A stretch of DNA of 64,000 nucleotides, from NCBI GenBank assembly GCA_963210315.1, contig OY723285.1:1860001-1924000 (forward strand), written 5' to 3'. The notes under the pieces are model-generated. The model searched no databases. It saw only the letters and a program-made list of their open reading frames with translations, and was not told the DNA's origin. Source of the DNA: Rhynchopus euleeides (lineage: Eukaryota; Euglenozoa; Diplonemea; Diplonemida; Diplonemidae). The position numbers and the translations under genes are program-made. Positions 1 through 10,631 of the stretch are shown here, in pieces. How positions within the stretch are numbered: position 1 is the stretch's first letter; every line of letters begins with the position of its first letter.

Positions 1-1
1 C

Positions 2-928
2 CCCTTCCACCCCTCCTCGCCATACGGCCTCCGCAGCATCGACACAGCCCTCCACGAGCACCTGCAGTATGTGCAGGGCCTGCTGGGCAGGCGCCTCACG
101 GCGCCCTCCCTCAAGTGGCACGCACAGACCCTGCAGGACACCAGCTTCGACCCAGACCTCAAGCCCCTTTCGATGTACCACGACAAGGGGCGTGGCCCCC
201 GTGGGCACGACGAACCCGCGTCAGGCTCGCAGTCGGACCACCTGTATGGCGAGGGCGGGTCCGACATGCTGTCCGGCAGCAACGGCGTGTCCGTCACCCC
301 GATGTGGCGCCTCACGAACACGGTGCTGGTGTCGAGGCACATCAAGGTGCCTGTGGGGTTCTACTCTGCACTCGACCCCGAGAAGTGGGCCCGTCTCCGC
401 GAGTATGAGAAGAGGGACCGCTCCGTCGATGAGGACGAGCTGGTCGGGGGCTACCACTCGGGGGAGCGCGACGTGCTGCTGGTGGAGGACCTGAAGCACG
501 ACAGGGTGTCCGACAAGCAGCGCTGGGTGGACAGCGTGTACTACCGGCCGTCCTACGCCTACATTGCGGATATCCTGCGCGACTCGCTCGCAGGCGCGAT
601 GCACGGCACCTGCCTCAACGTGTTGGCGCTTGATGGCGTGATTCCCGACAAGTCCATCCACAAGGCACTGCCCCTGCCTGTGCACGGGTGGCACGGGATC
701 TTCGGGATTGTGTGGACGGAGGACGGGCTGAGGGAGCCGAAGTATTTCCTGGACCACCGGCACCACACACACCACACCAGCCACGACCAGGATGCCAAGG
801 ATAAGTCGGGCGACAAGTGGTCTGACGACGACACTGATGATGGCAAGGCAAGCGGGGATGGGGGTTGCGGTAAGATGAAGCACGACTGGTCCCAGTTCCT
901 CAAATGCATGCAGAAGCGCCTGGGCTGA
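2..928 (+). CDS. Hypothetical protein, 5' end cut by window edge
   Basis: The frame is open from base 2 to a TGA at 926-928 and has no in-frame ATG before its conserved-looking part, so the gene starts left of the window. About 308 residues are visible. The middle part has balanced composition with aromatic residues (for example a VDSVYYRPSYAYIADI stretch), typical of a folded domain. The last 60 residues are His/Asp/Lys-rich and low complexity, with HHTHH and SDDDTDD runs, followed by a short basic end. No signal peptide or membrane segment can be judged. I do not recognise the family. It is the only gene before the transposon cluster that begins at 1879. Confidence 0.6.
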   Translation, partial: PFHPSSPYGLRSIDTALHEHLQYVQGLLGRRLTAPSLKWHAQTLQDTSFDPDLKPLSMYHDKGRGPRGHDEPASGSQSDHLYGEGGSDMLSGSNGVSVTPMWRLTNTVLVSRHIKVPVGFYSALDPEKWARLREYEKRDRSVDEDELVGGYHSGERDVLLVEDLKHDRVSDKQRWVDSVYYRPSYAYIADILRDSLAGAMHGTCLNVLALDGVIPDKSIHKALPLPVHGWHGIFGIVWTEDGLREPKYFLDHRHHTHHTSHDQDAKDKSGDKWSDDDTDDGKASGDGGCGKMKHDWSQFLKCMQKRLG

Positions 929-1874
929 GCCTCAGCAGTGCCGGCCCGACTGGTCCGAGGGCCAGTCGGACGAAGCGTTCTGCAGGTGATTTGCATCAGA
1001 GCTCGTTCGATGCAACGCACCCTGTGCGTGGGGCACAATCCGATACATCCTGTGCGATAGCAGTCACCACTCATCACGGCTCGTCAGCCGGTGAGTGGGA
1101 AGAACGGCACACCCTCACCTTTCCTCACACTTTGCCACACCGGGGACCGAAGCCCCCCACGTAACTACAAACCTATCAGGGGCCTTGGCGCCACGCCAAT
1201 GCTGCGGCCCCTGTGCCTCCACACCCCTTCATCCCTTCCCACCCAATGATCCCCACCCACCCATGTACGCTATTCCACCCGTTCGAGTGGTGGGCAATAC
1301 ACCCCAGTACTGCAATGTTGTTCTTCCTTCCCCCCCCTCGAAATTGAAAAAAAAAGAGAAATAACCCATCTGCGGTGCCCCTGAAATCCCCATAAGAACT
1401 GCGTAAGAACTACGTAAATCGGCCCTTTCAGGGGCACCGCCATATCTGTTTTGTGTTTCCAGTTACACCCTTCCCTTCCGCTCCATTCCCCTCTCACACC
1501 CTCCCCTTTCTGCCTCACTACCTCTCGTTTATTTTCCCCCTCTTGCGTGCATCTTTCTCAGAAGGCACGGTGTGGTGGCCAGGTCTCCGGATACATCCCG
1601 AGTCGTCTGTAGTTCTGCCCGACTCGACCTTTTTGGTTTGTTTGCCAACAGTTCGGTCTGTCTACAGTAGCCAAGCGACTGTTCGGGTGTCGGACAAGCC
1701 GGGGCCTCCCGACTGCCGCGCCGTGCATCCATTATCCATTACCCCACCATTGGAGGTCTTCGCTACGGGGTGGTCGTCGGTGCATTTTAGTGCATTTCCT
1801 GCTGAATTGGCTGAAAACTGACGAAGATTTGACGCAGAATATCCAACAAGCGAAGCCCCCATCCCCCCCCCCCC
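929..1874. other. Intergenic, no gene seen
   Basis: This stretch is pyrimidine-rich with short frames only. It holds the 69-bp palindromic mini-element at 1372-1440 and ends in the C tract (about 1864-1876) into which the hAT-type element inserted. Confidence 0.5.
1372..1440. repeat. 69-bp mini inverted-repeat element
   Basis: Perfect 15-bp terminal inverted repeats (GCGGTGCCCCTGAAA at the left, its complement at the right) enclose about 39 bp that include two short GCGTAAGAACTACGTAA-like direct repeats. The inner GGTGCCCCTGA is identical to the ends of the 1-kb elements at 15087-16085 and 33436-34435, so this looks like a minimal, internally deleted relative. No clear target duplication. 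Confidence 0.6.
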
Positions 1875-2206
1875 CCTAGGCATACAGTGCAAACGATAAT
1901 TATTATCGCATACGATAATTATTATCGTACTCCCATTATCGTATATTATCGTATACGATAATATACGATAATGGTGCGATAATTTTTTTGAGATTTTCGG
2001 AAAACCAGAAATCAGCCCAGAACACATTGAAAAAGTGGTAAAAGTGGAGCCGGAAGCTGCCATTTTTGCTTCTTTGAATTATTGGTGACGGGGGGCTTCA
2101 CTCAGAAGTGTAGAATGTCCCTCACAAATGGGTGGCAGACACAACACACATAGTGCCATGACATGCGCAGCACTATGTCTGTCTGGGGCATCCTGTCAAT
2201 GAAGCT

Positions 2207-2305
2207 GGCACCGTTGGAAGAAGTTTCAGGCACAGGGGGGCGGAGAGGTTACAGGATACTGCCACGCACATCCGTGACACTCATTTGCGTGTGCGCTCTC
2301 GACCC
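2207..2305 (+). repeat. Partial duplication of transposase coding sequence in the 5' leader
   Basis: About 95 bp starting GGCACCGTTGGAAGAAGTTT is nearly identical to 3577-3679 inside the transposase gene but carries indels and sits in another reading context. It lies upstream of the probable start codon at 2373. Confidence 0.75.
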
Positions 2306-2372
2306 GTGTGTCTATCGCTATGTTGTGACTGCATCGCCATCACCCTCCACAGGAAACACCAGGGATCAAAAA

Positions 2373-4700
2373 ATGTCTCGTCGTCGTAGGATAAAAGACG
2401 ACACAACAACGGAGGATGACGCAGAGGAAGATGATGACGGCGATGACGAGGAAGAGGGCAGTGATGAGGACGAGCCGGACCAGAAACGCCGTCGCGTCAC
2501 GGGGGGGAAGGACAAGAAGCCCTCAGCGAAAAAGGCGGCCGTGAAAAAGCCACCCCCAAAGAAGCCAGCAGCGAAGAAGCCAGCCCCCAAGAAGACAGCA
2601 CCAAAGCCCGCGGGAAAATCGGAGAGCGCGCAGAAACGCCTGGACACGATAAAACTCAGAAAAACGGTGGAGGAAGCCGCAGACGAGGCTGCTGCCAAGA
2701 AGAGGATCTCCTTGGTAACAGCCAGGCAGCGGCTGCAGCAACTGGCGAGGTACGACGCCACAGTTGCTGCGGCCTACACGATCAAGTCGGTGGAGGACCT
2801 CCCGTTCGAAACTCGCACCATGCTGCTTGATGCAAACCCCCCCCGGACATTATCGGACGAAGTCCTGTGGTGCAACCTCTGTAGCATCGTCGTAAAGCAT
2901 GCTGAATCGACAGTGGCAAAGAAACACGTGACCGACACGAAGGCGCACCAGACCACATCGAAGGAAGCGCCAGTGCAGGCGGCCCCCTGTGTTTCAACCA
3001 CGAAGAGCGATCCCACGACCACCGCATCATTTCAAAAGGCATGGGCACTTGCCCTTGTGATTGCGGGGATCACGCCTCACCAGGCGTCTATCCTTGCGCT
3101 GCCGATGACCACCCCTCTGCCGAAGCCCCGGACGCTGCTGGGCAAGGCCCCGCTGTTCGTCGCGGAGATCCAGAAGAAGATCCGCGACTGCATCACCGGC
3201 CGGCCGGTGGCGTTGGGCGTTGATGGAACAGGCCTGCGGCATCTTGGCTTTGCCATCATGTCGGTCGTCGCCTACGTGGGAGGCAGGGGAGTGCTCCTCC
3301 TGTCGAAAGTGCGTGGTGACGGCGAGGTGCACAACGCAGAGGACGTCGGGGATGTGCTTGACGAGGTGCGGGAACTGTACGGCATTACCCGCAGTACAGT
3401 TGTCGCTGACTTCGGGTCGGTGAACGTCAAGGCGTTTGGCGACAAGAAGGAGGAGGGCATCTACTGCCTGGGCCACCACCTCAACGCAGCGTTGAAGCGA
3501 GCAGTGCGCCAGTCATACCCCCGGGCGTATGCCTTCTGCACGCTGGTGTCGCAGTTCTTCGGGTGCAAGTCGCGCCGGCACCGTTGGAAGAAGTTTCAGG
3601 CACAGGGGGCGGAGAGGATGCATGATGCTGCAACGAACATCCGTGACACTCATTTGCGTGTGCGCACCGCTCTCGACCGCGGAGCGGTGCGTGCGCTCCG
3701 CAAGCTTCTCCCATCCGTGAACGTCACAGATACCGATGCGGTGGTGCTGGAGCGGGCTGCCGCCTTTGTGGCGGAAACAGACGACACCCACGCCGCCAAT
3801 GTGGAGGTGTCCAGCCCTCAGCAACCCGCCTCTACTTCGGACACTCGATGGGCAGCGATGTTCGACCTGACAGTCCACCTGCAGACCCGGTGTGCGATGC
3901 TGCTGCAGTTCGTCAGCGTGGAGATGGCGAGGAAGAAGAAGCCACTCACTCTCAGGCAGCTCTCTGAGCACATCCAGAAGGGAACATGGGAAGAGCACGT
4001 CAGCGAGACGGTGGCTGTGGCTGAGATGGTGGAGCCGGTGCTGTGGCTCGTGCGATGGGTGCAGAACCCGGAAGCCCGTCTGGGGCACATCAAAGTGCGG
4101 ACTATCACGGAGGAGTACCAGAAGGTGGTGACGAACACCAGTTATCCTGCTCCTATCCGCACCTTGCTGAAGGATGCCTGGGAGTCTTGGCCGTCGAAGG
4201 CGAGGTTCGAGATGGCGCTCATCTTCGACCCGGAAACCGTGCTGATGGCTGACTTCGACGACTTCCCCGACATCACAAACCAGCTGGTGTGGGCCGTGGA
4301 TTTCCATGCCCTTGCTGACGACGAGTGCTGGGCGGAGTTCACACAGTACCTCAATGCCCCTGCCGAATCCCTGCAGACCGACACCCCGATTGCGTTCTGG
4401 CTGGAGAAGGGGAGGAAGCTGTTCCCCATCCTGGCGCCACATGTGGTGGCTTGGCTCCGCACGCCTGTGTCGGTCACACAGGTCGACAGTGTGTTTTCGA
4501 CGGCAGAGTCCCGCAAGTCCAAGCGGGGGTCGAACATCTCGACGAAGACCTACGCGGATCGTCTGTTCTTGCAGCGGAACGGCGACCTCCTCGGCTACTT
4601 CGACAAGAGCAACCGGTTCGCAGAAGCCCTCGAAAGGGACTATGTCTCTGATGATTCCTCTGAGGAGGACGAATCCGAGACTGAGATGGATATCATTTAG
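2373..4700 (+). CDS. hAT-family transposase with BED-type zinc finger
   Basis: A 775-residue protein if the ATG at 2373 is used. The frame stays open to an ATG at 2163, but that part is a copy of internal coding sequence and reads as nonsense, so I prefer 2373. Order of parts: acidic and Lys/Ala/Pro-rich basic N-terminus (1-110, likely nuclear and DNA-binding); BED-like CxxC...H finger near 167-192; RNase H-like core with likely first Asp in VDGTG (about 283) and second Asp in VADFGSVN (about 346), then LGHHLNAAL; TRW motif near 491; C-terminal dimerisation region with VDSVFSTAESRKSKRG (about 700-716) and an acidic tail. The third catalytic residue is not certain. The intact frame suggests recent activity. 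It should cut the ends of its own element and perhaps those of non-autonomous relatives with GGCATACAGTGC ends. Confidence 0.85.
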   Translation: MSRRRRIKDDTTTEDDAEEDDDGDDEEEGSDEDEPDQKRRRVTGGKDKKPSAKKAAVKKPPPKKPAAKKPAPKKTAPKPAGKSESAQKRLDTIKLRKTVEEAADEAAAKKRISLVTARQRLQQLARYDATVAAAYTIKSVEDLPFETRTMLLDANPPRTLSDEVLWCNLCSIVVKHAESTVAKKHVTDTKAHQTTSKEAPVQAAPCVSTTKSDPTTTASFQKAWALALVIAGITPHQASILALPMTTPLPKPRTLLGKAPLFVAEIQKKIRDCITGRPVALGVDGTGLRHLGFAIMSVVAYVGGRGVLLLSKVRGDGEVHNAEDVGDVLDEVRELYGITRSTVVADFGSVNVKAFGDKKEEGIYCLGHHLNAALKRAVRQSYPRAYAFCTLVSQFFGCKSRRHRWKKFQAQGAERMHDAATNIRDTHLRVRTALDRGAVRALRKLLPSVNVTDTDAVVLERAAAFVAETDDTHAANVEVSSPQQPASTSDTRWAAMFDLTVHLQTRCAMLLQFVSVEMARKKKPLTLRQLSEHIQKGTWEEHVSETVAVAEMVEPVLWLVRWVQNPEARLGHIKVRTITEEYQKVVTNTSYPAPIRTLLKDAWESWPSKARFEMALIFDPETVLMADFDDFPDITNQLVWAVDFHALADDECWAEFTQYLNAPAESLQTDTPIAFWLEKGRKLFPILAPHVVAWLRTPVSVTQVDSVFSTAESRKSKRGSNISTKTYADRLFLQRNGDLLGYFDKSNRFAEALERDYVSDDSSEEDESETEMDII

Positions 4701-5166
4701 AAGGGGGGATGGGGGGGGGGGGGGCGGCGTGCCAGGTCGTCTGTCCGTGATGTGGTTCCTGTGCTGTTCGGTGGGCGGGTGGGGGGGGGATGACGAATTC
4801 TGTCTCGATGTCTGATGACATCGAGGGTGTTGAAGGGACTGGGGGGGGGGGGGGCGATGAATCCTGATGACGGACGAGTATGTGAAGGAATCTGACGAGG
4901 GCAGTGGTGTTCAAGAATAGTGCAACCCAGTAAGTATCGCATACGATAATCCCATTATCGTATACGACCGGATACGATAATTATTATCGTATGCGATAAT
5001 ATACGATAATAATTATCGTATCCGTTCGTATACGATAATGGGATTATCGCATCATACGATAATGGATTATCGTATGCGATAATAAATTATCGTATGCGAT
5101 AATTTTCCGAAAATTATCGTATCTGGTATATGTGCGATAATAATTATCGTTTGCACTGTATGCCTA

Positions 5167-6314
5167 GGGGGGGTCAAATGGGGGTGACAAACACGATTTT
5201 TCAAAAAACCGGCGCAGAGGCCCCAAAGCCCCCGTAAACCCTCCAAACCCCCCCAGATCGGTCCGGAAACCCATCGAACCCCACTTTTCCACCATTCCGG
5301 GCACCTCAGGTGCCCGAATTGGGGTACCTAAATTTTGTGCCACCGTTTGGTACCGTACAGTGCCACTGTGTGGGAGGTTGGAAAAGAAAATGCCCCAACA
5401 CACCACATCTGAGGGTTGCAATGCATGTTGCTTGCCAACCACGTCATCCGGTGGGTGTCAGGCGCTATGTAGGTGGCATTAGCCAGGTCTTCGATGTGTT
5501 CTGGCTTGTATATATACCTCCCTGCCTGCGGCACAGGCACTGCCTTTGTCCCCCACACCAGCCACAGAGAGCGTATTGTACTCGGTCCACGGTTGCTGAT
5601 TCATTGTGATGCGTTGTATCCTCGAGTGAACGTCACACACTAGTGGCACCACCACCCGCCATCCGAGAGCTGTATTGACTTTGCGCGCTTCCGTTGTATT
5701 CACCTCGCCACGCATATTGCACCGTTCAGTACCAGTGCTCTTGGGCCAGGCAAAATAGACCGCAGCAACTACCAATTCTGGCACAATGGGTACCACGACA
5801 GCGCACTTCATGTGTTCCCGGAATGTACAGCTCGTGTTGCAACAGTCGTTGTCAACACATCCCGGTTGTGGAGCACTGCTGCACAGGAATCACACGACCA
5901 TCTGGACTTGTTCCGTACCTACAGGCAGCCTCCCGGTGCATGGTGGCAGGGAGGTATATATACAAGCCAGAACACATCGAAGACCTGGCTAATGCCACCT
6001 ACATAGCGCCTGACACCCACCGGATGACGTGGTTGGCAAGCAACATGCATTGCAACCCTCAGATGTGGTGTGTTGGGGCATTTTCTTTTCCAACCTCCCA
6101 CACAGTGGCACTGTACGGTACCAAACGGTGGCACAAAATTTAGGTACCCCAATTCGGGCACCTGAGGTGCCCGGAATGGTGGAAAAGTGGGGTTCGATGG
6201 GTTTCCGGACCGATCTGGGGGGGTTTGGAGGGTTTACGGGGGCTTTGGGGCCTCTGCGCCGGTTTTTTGAAAAATCGTGTTTGTCCACGTAAAAGGGTGG
6301 CATTTGACCCCCCC
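5167..6314. mobile_element. Foldback element family A, copy 1
   Basis: A 1148-bp element with arms of about 355-365 bp in inverted orientation around a spacer of about 425 bp. It starts GGGGGGGTCAAATG and ends with the complement. TA flanks it at 5165-5166 and 6315-6316, the right one inside a C tract. The outermost 30 bp of the arms differ by a short indel. The arms translate to the same 87-92-residue frame, but only because they mirror each other, so I call no gene. Confidence 0.85.
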
Positions 6315-6316
6315 TA

Positions 6317-6518
6317 CCCCCCCCCCCCCCACATTCAAACAGATTTCATTTGCCTTGACCTTTGCCAATCATCCGGTCGTATTTCCCTTTGCGACAAGCG
6401 AGGCCCCCCCCTCCTGCATAACGAGTGAAGGGTGATCATTCTTGTGCTCCCTTCAAATTCGATTTCACTACCCCCCCCCCCTCAACGAAAAAAACGGCCC
6501 CCGTGCCTTTCCCTCCCC
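6317..6518. other. Short unique stretch with a repeated motif
   Basis: Between two elements. It contains a TAACGAGTGAAGGG motif (about 6419-6432) that recurs in intron 2 of the second Ras gene (46465) and at 53336. Confidence 0.4.
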
Positions 6519-6520
6519 TA

Positions 6521-7128
6521 CTGGGGGGGGCTAAATAGAAGGGGGGGGTCTGGAAATTCGAAATCCAGAAAATTTTAGGCCGAATACAAGGGGGGGGGGG
6601 TCTTGTATTCGGCGGTCCGTGAATTTTGGCCAATTTTCAAATTTTCAGCCTGTTTTTTCAGTCCTAACAGGCACTCCATGGTCAAAATGACCCCACTGCG
6701 ATCCGCACGGAATCCAACCATTCAAAAGAACAGGGTTTTGGACACCAGTGTGGGGGTCCCTGCAGGTGGCTGACTCCTGGGAATATCCTCCCATTATCAG
6801 GAGCCAAATCAGGCCCACATTTCATGAGTGAAACTTGGCACCTCCACCCAGAAAATGACCCCACCACGATCCGCACGGATTCCGAATAGTGCAATGGAAT
6901 GCGAAAATCGCGATTCCACGAGGTCACCTGGAGCAAAATTCACCAAAATTTGGAAAAATCACGGACCGCCGAATACAAGACCCCCCCCCCCCTTGTATTC
7001 GGCCACCCCCTTGTATTTGGCCACCCACTGCAAAAATTGCCCAAAATTTTGGGTTTTGAAAACCCCCCAAAAAAAGCGTTTATACGCCTATTACAAGGGG
7101 GGGGGGTCTTCTATTTAGCCCCCCCCAG
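6521..7128. mobile_element. 608-bp TIR element between TA dinucleotides
   Basis: The ends CTGGGGGGGGCTAAATAGAA are inverted and both sides are flanked by TA (6519-6520 and 7129-7130). Inner arms repeat a GGCCGAATACAAG palindrome separated by G/C runs. The centre carries two copies of a CGATCCGCACGGA box that also occurs in unrelated elements elsewhere in the window. No coding capacity. Confidence 0.75.
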
Positions 7129-7130
7129 TA

Positions 7131-9111
7131 GGCCCCACCACCAGCACGATCTCGGGCACCCCCACCTTGCATAACCAGCGAAAGGGGTGGGGAGGTGGGA
7201 TATGGGCTCTCCCTCTGCACCCACCCGCTGTGTGTATACCAGCACTGTACCACCACCATAATTCCGAAGGGACTCTTTTGTGATGTTGTAAGCTAAGTTG
7301 TCCTGCCTCTCTTTTTCTCCCCTCCCCCACCCCCACATCCTCCCTCCTGTGTACCCCCATATATCCTTCGGAGCTCCTCGTCGGGGGGACACCACGGCGT
7401 GCCGGCTCACGCCCAACAAAAGTACAACAAACCTCAACGCCCCCTCCCTTGGCAGACCTCACCAGGCATTCGCAGGGATCAGGGCCAAGGTAACCCTGAG
7501 GGTGGGCGAGCCTCGGGCCAAACGAGTGTGCCTCCCTCCCTGCAACCCCTTCTCGCTGCCCCTCCTGGGTAACGCCAAAGTCGCAGTGGGGGTTGCCGCG
7601 GTAGGGTGTAGGGTGATGTCCATTTTCTCTCTCTCTCTCTCTCTCTCTCTTGGACGCAATAGCGTAGCGTTGCGAAGAGAACTTTGTGTTGTGCGTCACA
7701 TATATATCACACACTGCGTATGCAGGAGGTGCCGGGGAGCTACACGCGGAGACTGACTTGCCTCACGCAGCAAACACATTACAAAAATACACCCATTCCG
7801 CTCGATCCTCTCCGACAGTTGTTGCATTGCACGCTTCCACCAACAAATTCTCTCTCTCTCTCTCTCCCAAGGCGTTTTGACACCGTGCTGCTCCCCTGAA
7901 GCTCCAGCCGATGCAAGCGTCAGACAAACCAAAACGGAGCACACACACTCTCCCCCCCCCCCCCCCACCCCCCTCTCGCATATCCTTAAGCTGCGAGTGC
8001 CTATACCTCCATGAAAATAACTTTCACACCCCGCTTCCTCCCTCACACCGTCCTGTGCCTACCCCGCCCTCTGCGCCTCCCTCCGTCCTCTCCTTTGATC
8101 AATTAACCGGCGCACACCCATTCCGCTCCCACACACACTCCCCTTCCCACCCCACCCCACTTTCTTGTGTCTCTTTGGACACTCCTCTCGTCACACCCGG
8201 TCTTCTCTCTGCCGCCACTGTGCCCGTTGTTGGTGTCTGGTTTTGATAGTGCGAGGGATTTTGGGGGTTTTCATTCCCATGGCCTCCTGTCTCGAACCAA
8301 ACATCTGCACGCCTCAATGCTTTTTCATTCTTGGGGGTGGGGGGGTGGGGCACGGCGAGTTTTCTTTCACAGCAGATGACAGCACACACATCGCACCGTT
8401 TTGCCCTTTGTTGCGATCCCTGCTGCGATAGAAGCATTCCTGGAGCAGGCAGGACGAAAAGGTTAGGTAGTTTGTGCTGTGCGCTCAGCTCCCACTGCCT
8501 GGTCATCTCACGCACAAGGTGGGGGAGGGGATGAGAAGGCGTGGATGTGCGGCGAGGGGCTGGCCTGTGTTATCACACAGGCTACTGCAACCCTCTCCCC
8601 ATTTCTCGCGCACGTCCCTCAGGAATGCTCCCTCTGCTATACAGAGCAAAGGGAATGAAGCGTGCTGTCACCACGCGCATGCGCTCTGCGTGTTGTCCCT
8701 CGATGGATGATCCCCCTCCCAGGCCCCTTGCCCCCCCCCCCCTCCCTCTCCAGCACAACCGCGCACGTTTGTGTGTGTAAACCCGCAAACCGTTTGAACT
8801 GTTTGCGGGAATATATGTTTAGGACAGCTTCCCCAGCACAAAGCTCTGCCAACACTGACCCCGTCTTCCCATAAAATATGCTGCTTTGGGATGATGAGCG
8901 CCGCCTCAAAACAAAACAGGGCAGATTTCGGGGGTTTTTCGTAGCCTCCTGCAATGAAGGGGGGGCGGATCGCAAGCAACACTACCCATTCGCCCCGCCC
9001 CGCCACACCACACCACACGCAGGGATAGGAGAGGACAGGTCTCCTATTCGTACACCCCCTCCCCCTCCCCAAGTTTGACTGGGCCTCGAAGGGCCTTGCG
9101 GGTTGGGAGCA
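7131..9111. other. Intergenic region upstream of the first Ras gene, no gene seen
   Basis: Two kilobases with only short frames. It has (CT)n tracts at about 7623-7651 and 7851-7866, C tracts near 7949-7970 and 8728-8740, and a hairpin CCCGCAAAC/GTTTGCGGG at 8782-8809. The final pyrimidine-rich stretch just before 9112 may belong to the Ras leader. Confidence 0.45.
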
Positions 9112-10631
9112 ATGAGCGAGGAAGTGAAGATCGTGGTGATCGGCGCAGCAGCGACAGGGAAGAGCTCGCTGACGATGCAGTTTGTGCAGGGGACGCACAA
9201 CGAGGAGTACGTCCCCACAATCGAGGACACATATAAGAAGAGCGCGGAGGTGGAAGGGAAGGCGAGCACGCTGACCATTATCGACACTGCCGGGCTGGAG
9301 GAGTACCGTGCCATGTTCGACCTGTATCTGGACAAAGGGGACGGTTTCCTTATAGTCTACAACGTGCTCGATGCCTCCAGCTTTGCAGAGGCGAAGCTGA
9401 TGCATGAGGCGCTCGTGAGGCGGCGCTCCGACATGCGTTGGGACACTGTGTATGTGTTGTTTGCAGAGTGGGGGGGGAGGGGCGGGCCAGTCGTTTTGTT
9501 GGTGGACTATAGCGGCAGCCAGAAATGCAGTTCAGGTATCGTACCACCGGCGTGTGGTTCGTGTTGGCTCGTGGAGGACCTCATTATACCAGAGTCCGCA
9601 AACCCGCAAACCCGAAAGCTTTCAACTCCCGGCCACGTCCCATCCATGGCAGCTGCTGTGCCCCATTTGCCGATGACGACACGATTGTACTTCGTTCCAC
9701 AGGCAGTGAGAGCCATTTCAAGTGCAGGGATCCTGCGCATCCCTGTACCTCCCGTCCCCCATCTCTCCAGGGGGCGTCCTGTAGACATTTCCTTTCGCTT
9801 CTCGGGCCATGTGCGGAACACACCACTCGCCGTGGTGGCCAGGACAGCACCTTCTTGGCGATGCGCTGCTGAGAAAGGTACGATGATCCCGTTGCCCTTT
9901 GCAGCACGCCAGCAGCGGAGAACAACTCTGCTGGAGCGCTTTTTTGCTTGCGAACAAAGATATGTTCAAGAGGATGAACTTGACCATCAGTTTCAGCAGG
10001 ACATCCACATGGTCTGCGGCAGCAGTTTCCGACCCGGCTGCGGAATGCAGGCTGCAGCGTAGACACGCTTCCATTGCACCCCTTCGCATGTCGTTCACAT
10101 ACTCGCCTGGCCTCGCGTCGCGTGCCTTGATCTGCCCCAGGGGATCAGCACATGTCACATAGGATTTACCGGTTCCACCCAGCGATACGCCCCGGCCAGC
10201 ACGGCCTGCGCTTCGACGACTTGGCGCTTCGTGCCCCACGCGGAGTAGTCGCCCCCGCCACCCGCGCCTCGCTCCGTCTGCCAGCTGCAGTACAAGGCCA
10301 AGCTTTGGAGCTGACATGATAAATTTGACACCTTTCCAGTGCCCAGTGTCTGGCAAATGGTGTGAAGTGCTCGAGCAATGCAAATCAGTATTCATCACCC
10401 CACCCACCACACAGGAGCGAGGGCCACCACGTGCCTATTGTGCTTGTTGGGAACAAGGTGGACCAGGTCGGGCGCAAGGTGCAGCAGGTCGAGAGGGAGG
10501 ATGCCGTCAACACGGCACACTCATGGCGCGGGAAGTACTACGAGACTTCTGTAAAGTCACGCAAGGGCGTCGAAGAGGCCTTCCACGGCCTCATCAGCAC
10601 CTGCATGAAGCTGAAGCGTGTCGCCTCATAG
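9112..10631 (+). CDS. Ras-family small GTPase with activating-type substitutions, two exons
   Basis: Exon 1 is 9112-9449 and exon 2 is 10415-10631, joined across a 965-bp intron with GTATGT donor and CACAG acceptor; the product is 184 residues. The start is the ATG at 9112. Seen motifs: P-loop GAAATGKS, effector region VPTIEDTYKK, switch II DTAGLEEYRAM, NKVD and ETSVKS. Aligned to classical Ras, the residues at positions 12, 13, 61 and 146 are Ala, Ala, Leu and Val instead of Gly, Gly, Gln and Ala. These are positions where substitutions impair GTP hydrolysis or speed nucleotide exchange in Ras. The protein ends LKRVAS, with no CAAX box and no recognisable downstream lipidation exon, so it is probably not prenylated. 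The intron position matches that of the second Ras gene at 45480. Confidence 0.88.

Larger units (their letters stand above)
1879..5164 (+). mobile_element. Autonomous hAT-type DNA transposon
   Basis: Inverted ends of at least 20 bp (GGCATACAGTGCAAACGATA at the left) bracket a transposase gene. Inside both ends are clusters of short palindromic CGATAAT/ATTATCG repeats (about 1891-1983 and 4934-5152), the usual form of subterminal transposase-binding sites. CCTAGG flanks both sides (1875-1880 and 5163-5168) and contains the TA found beside the other elements here. The inner CAGTG matches hAT termini, but the flanks do not form the 8-bp direct duplication usual for hAT. The element lies between a C tract and a foldback element that starts at 5167. 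Confidence 0.8.

Noticed and set aside
2163-2372. N-terminal 70 codons of the hAT transposase frame
   Set aside because: This part is a displaced copy of internal coding sequence and reads as unrelated residues; ATG 2373 starts the plausible protein.
5164-6292. Conserved 87-92-residue frames in the foldback arms as genes
   Set aside because: They are the same arm read in both directions; conservation follows from DNA identity.
9718-10410. 230-codon minus-strand frame within the first Ras intron
   Set aside because: No motif, and two other minus frames are similarly open; probably GC-rich chance or old relic.
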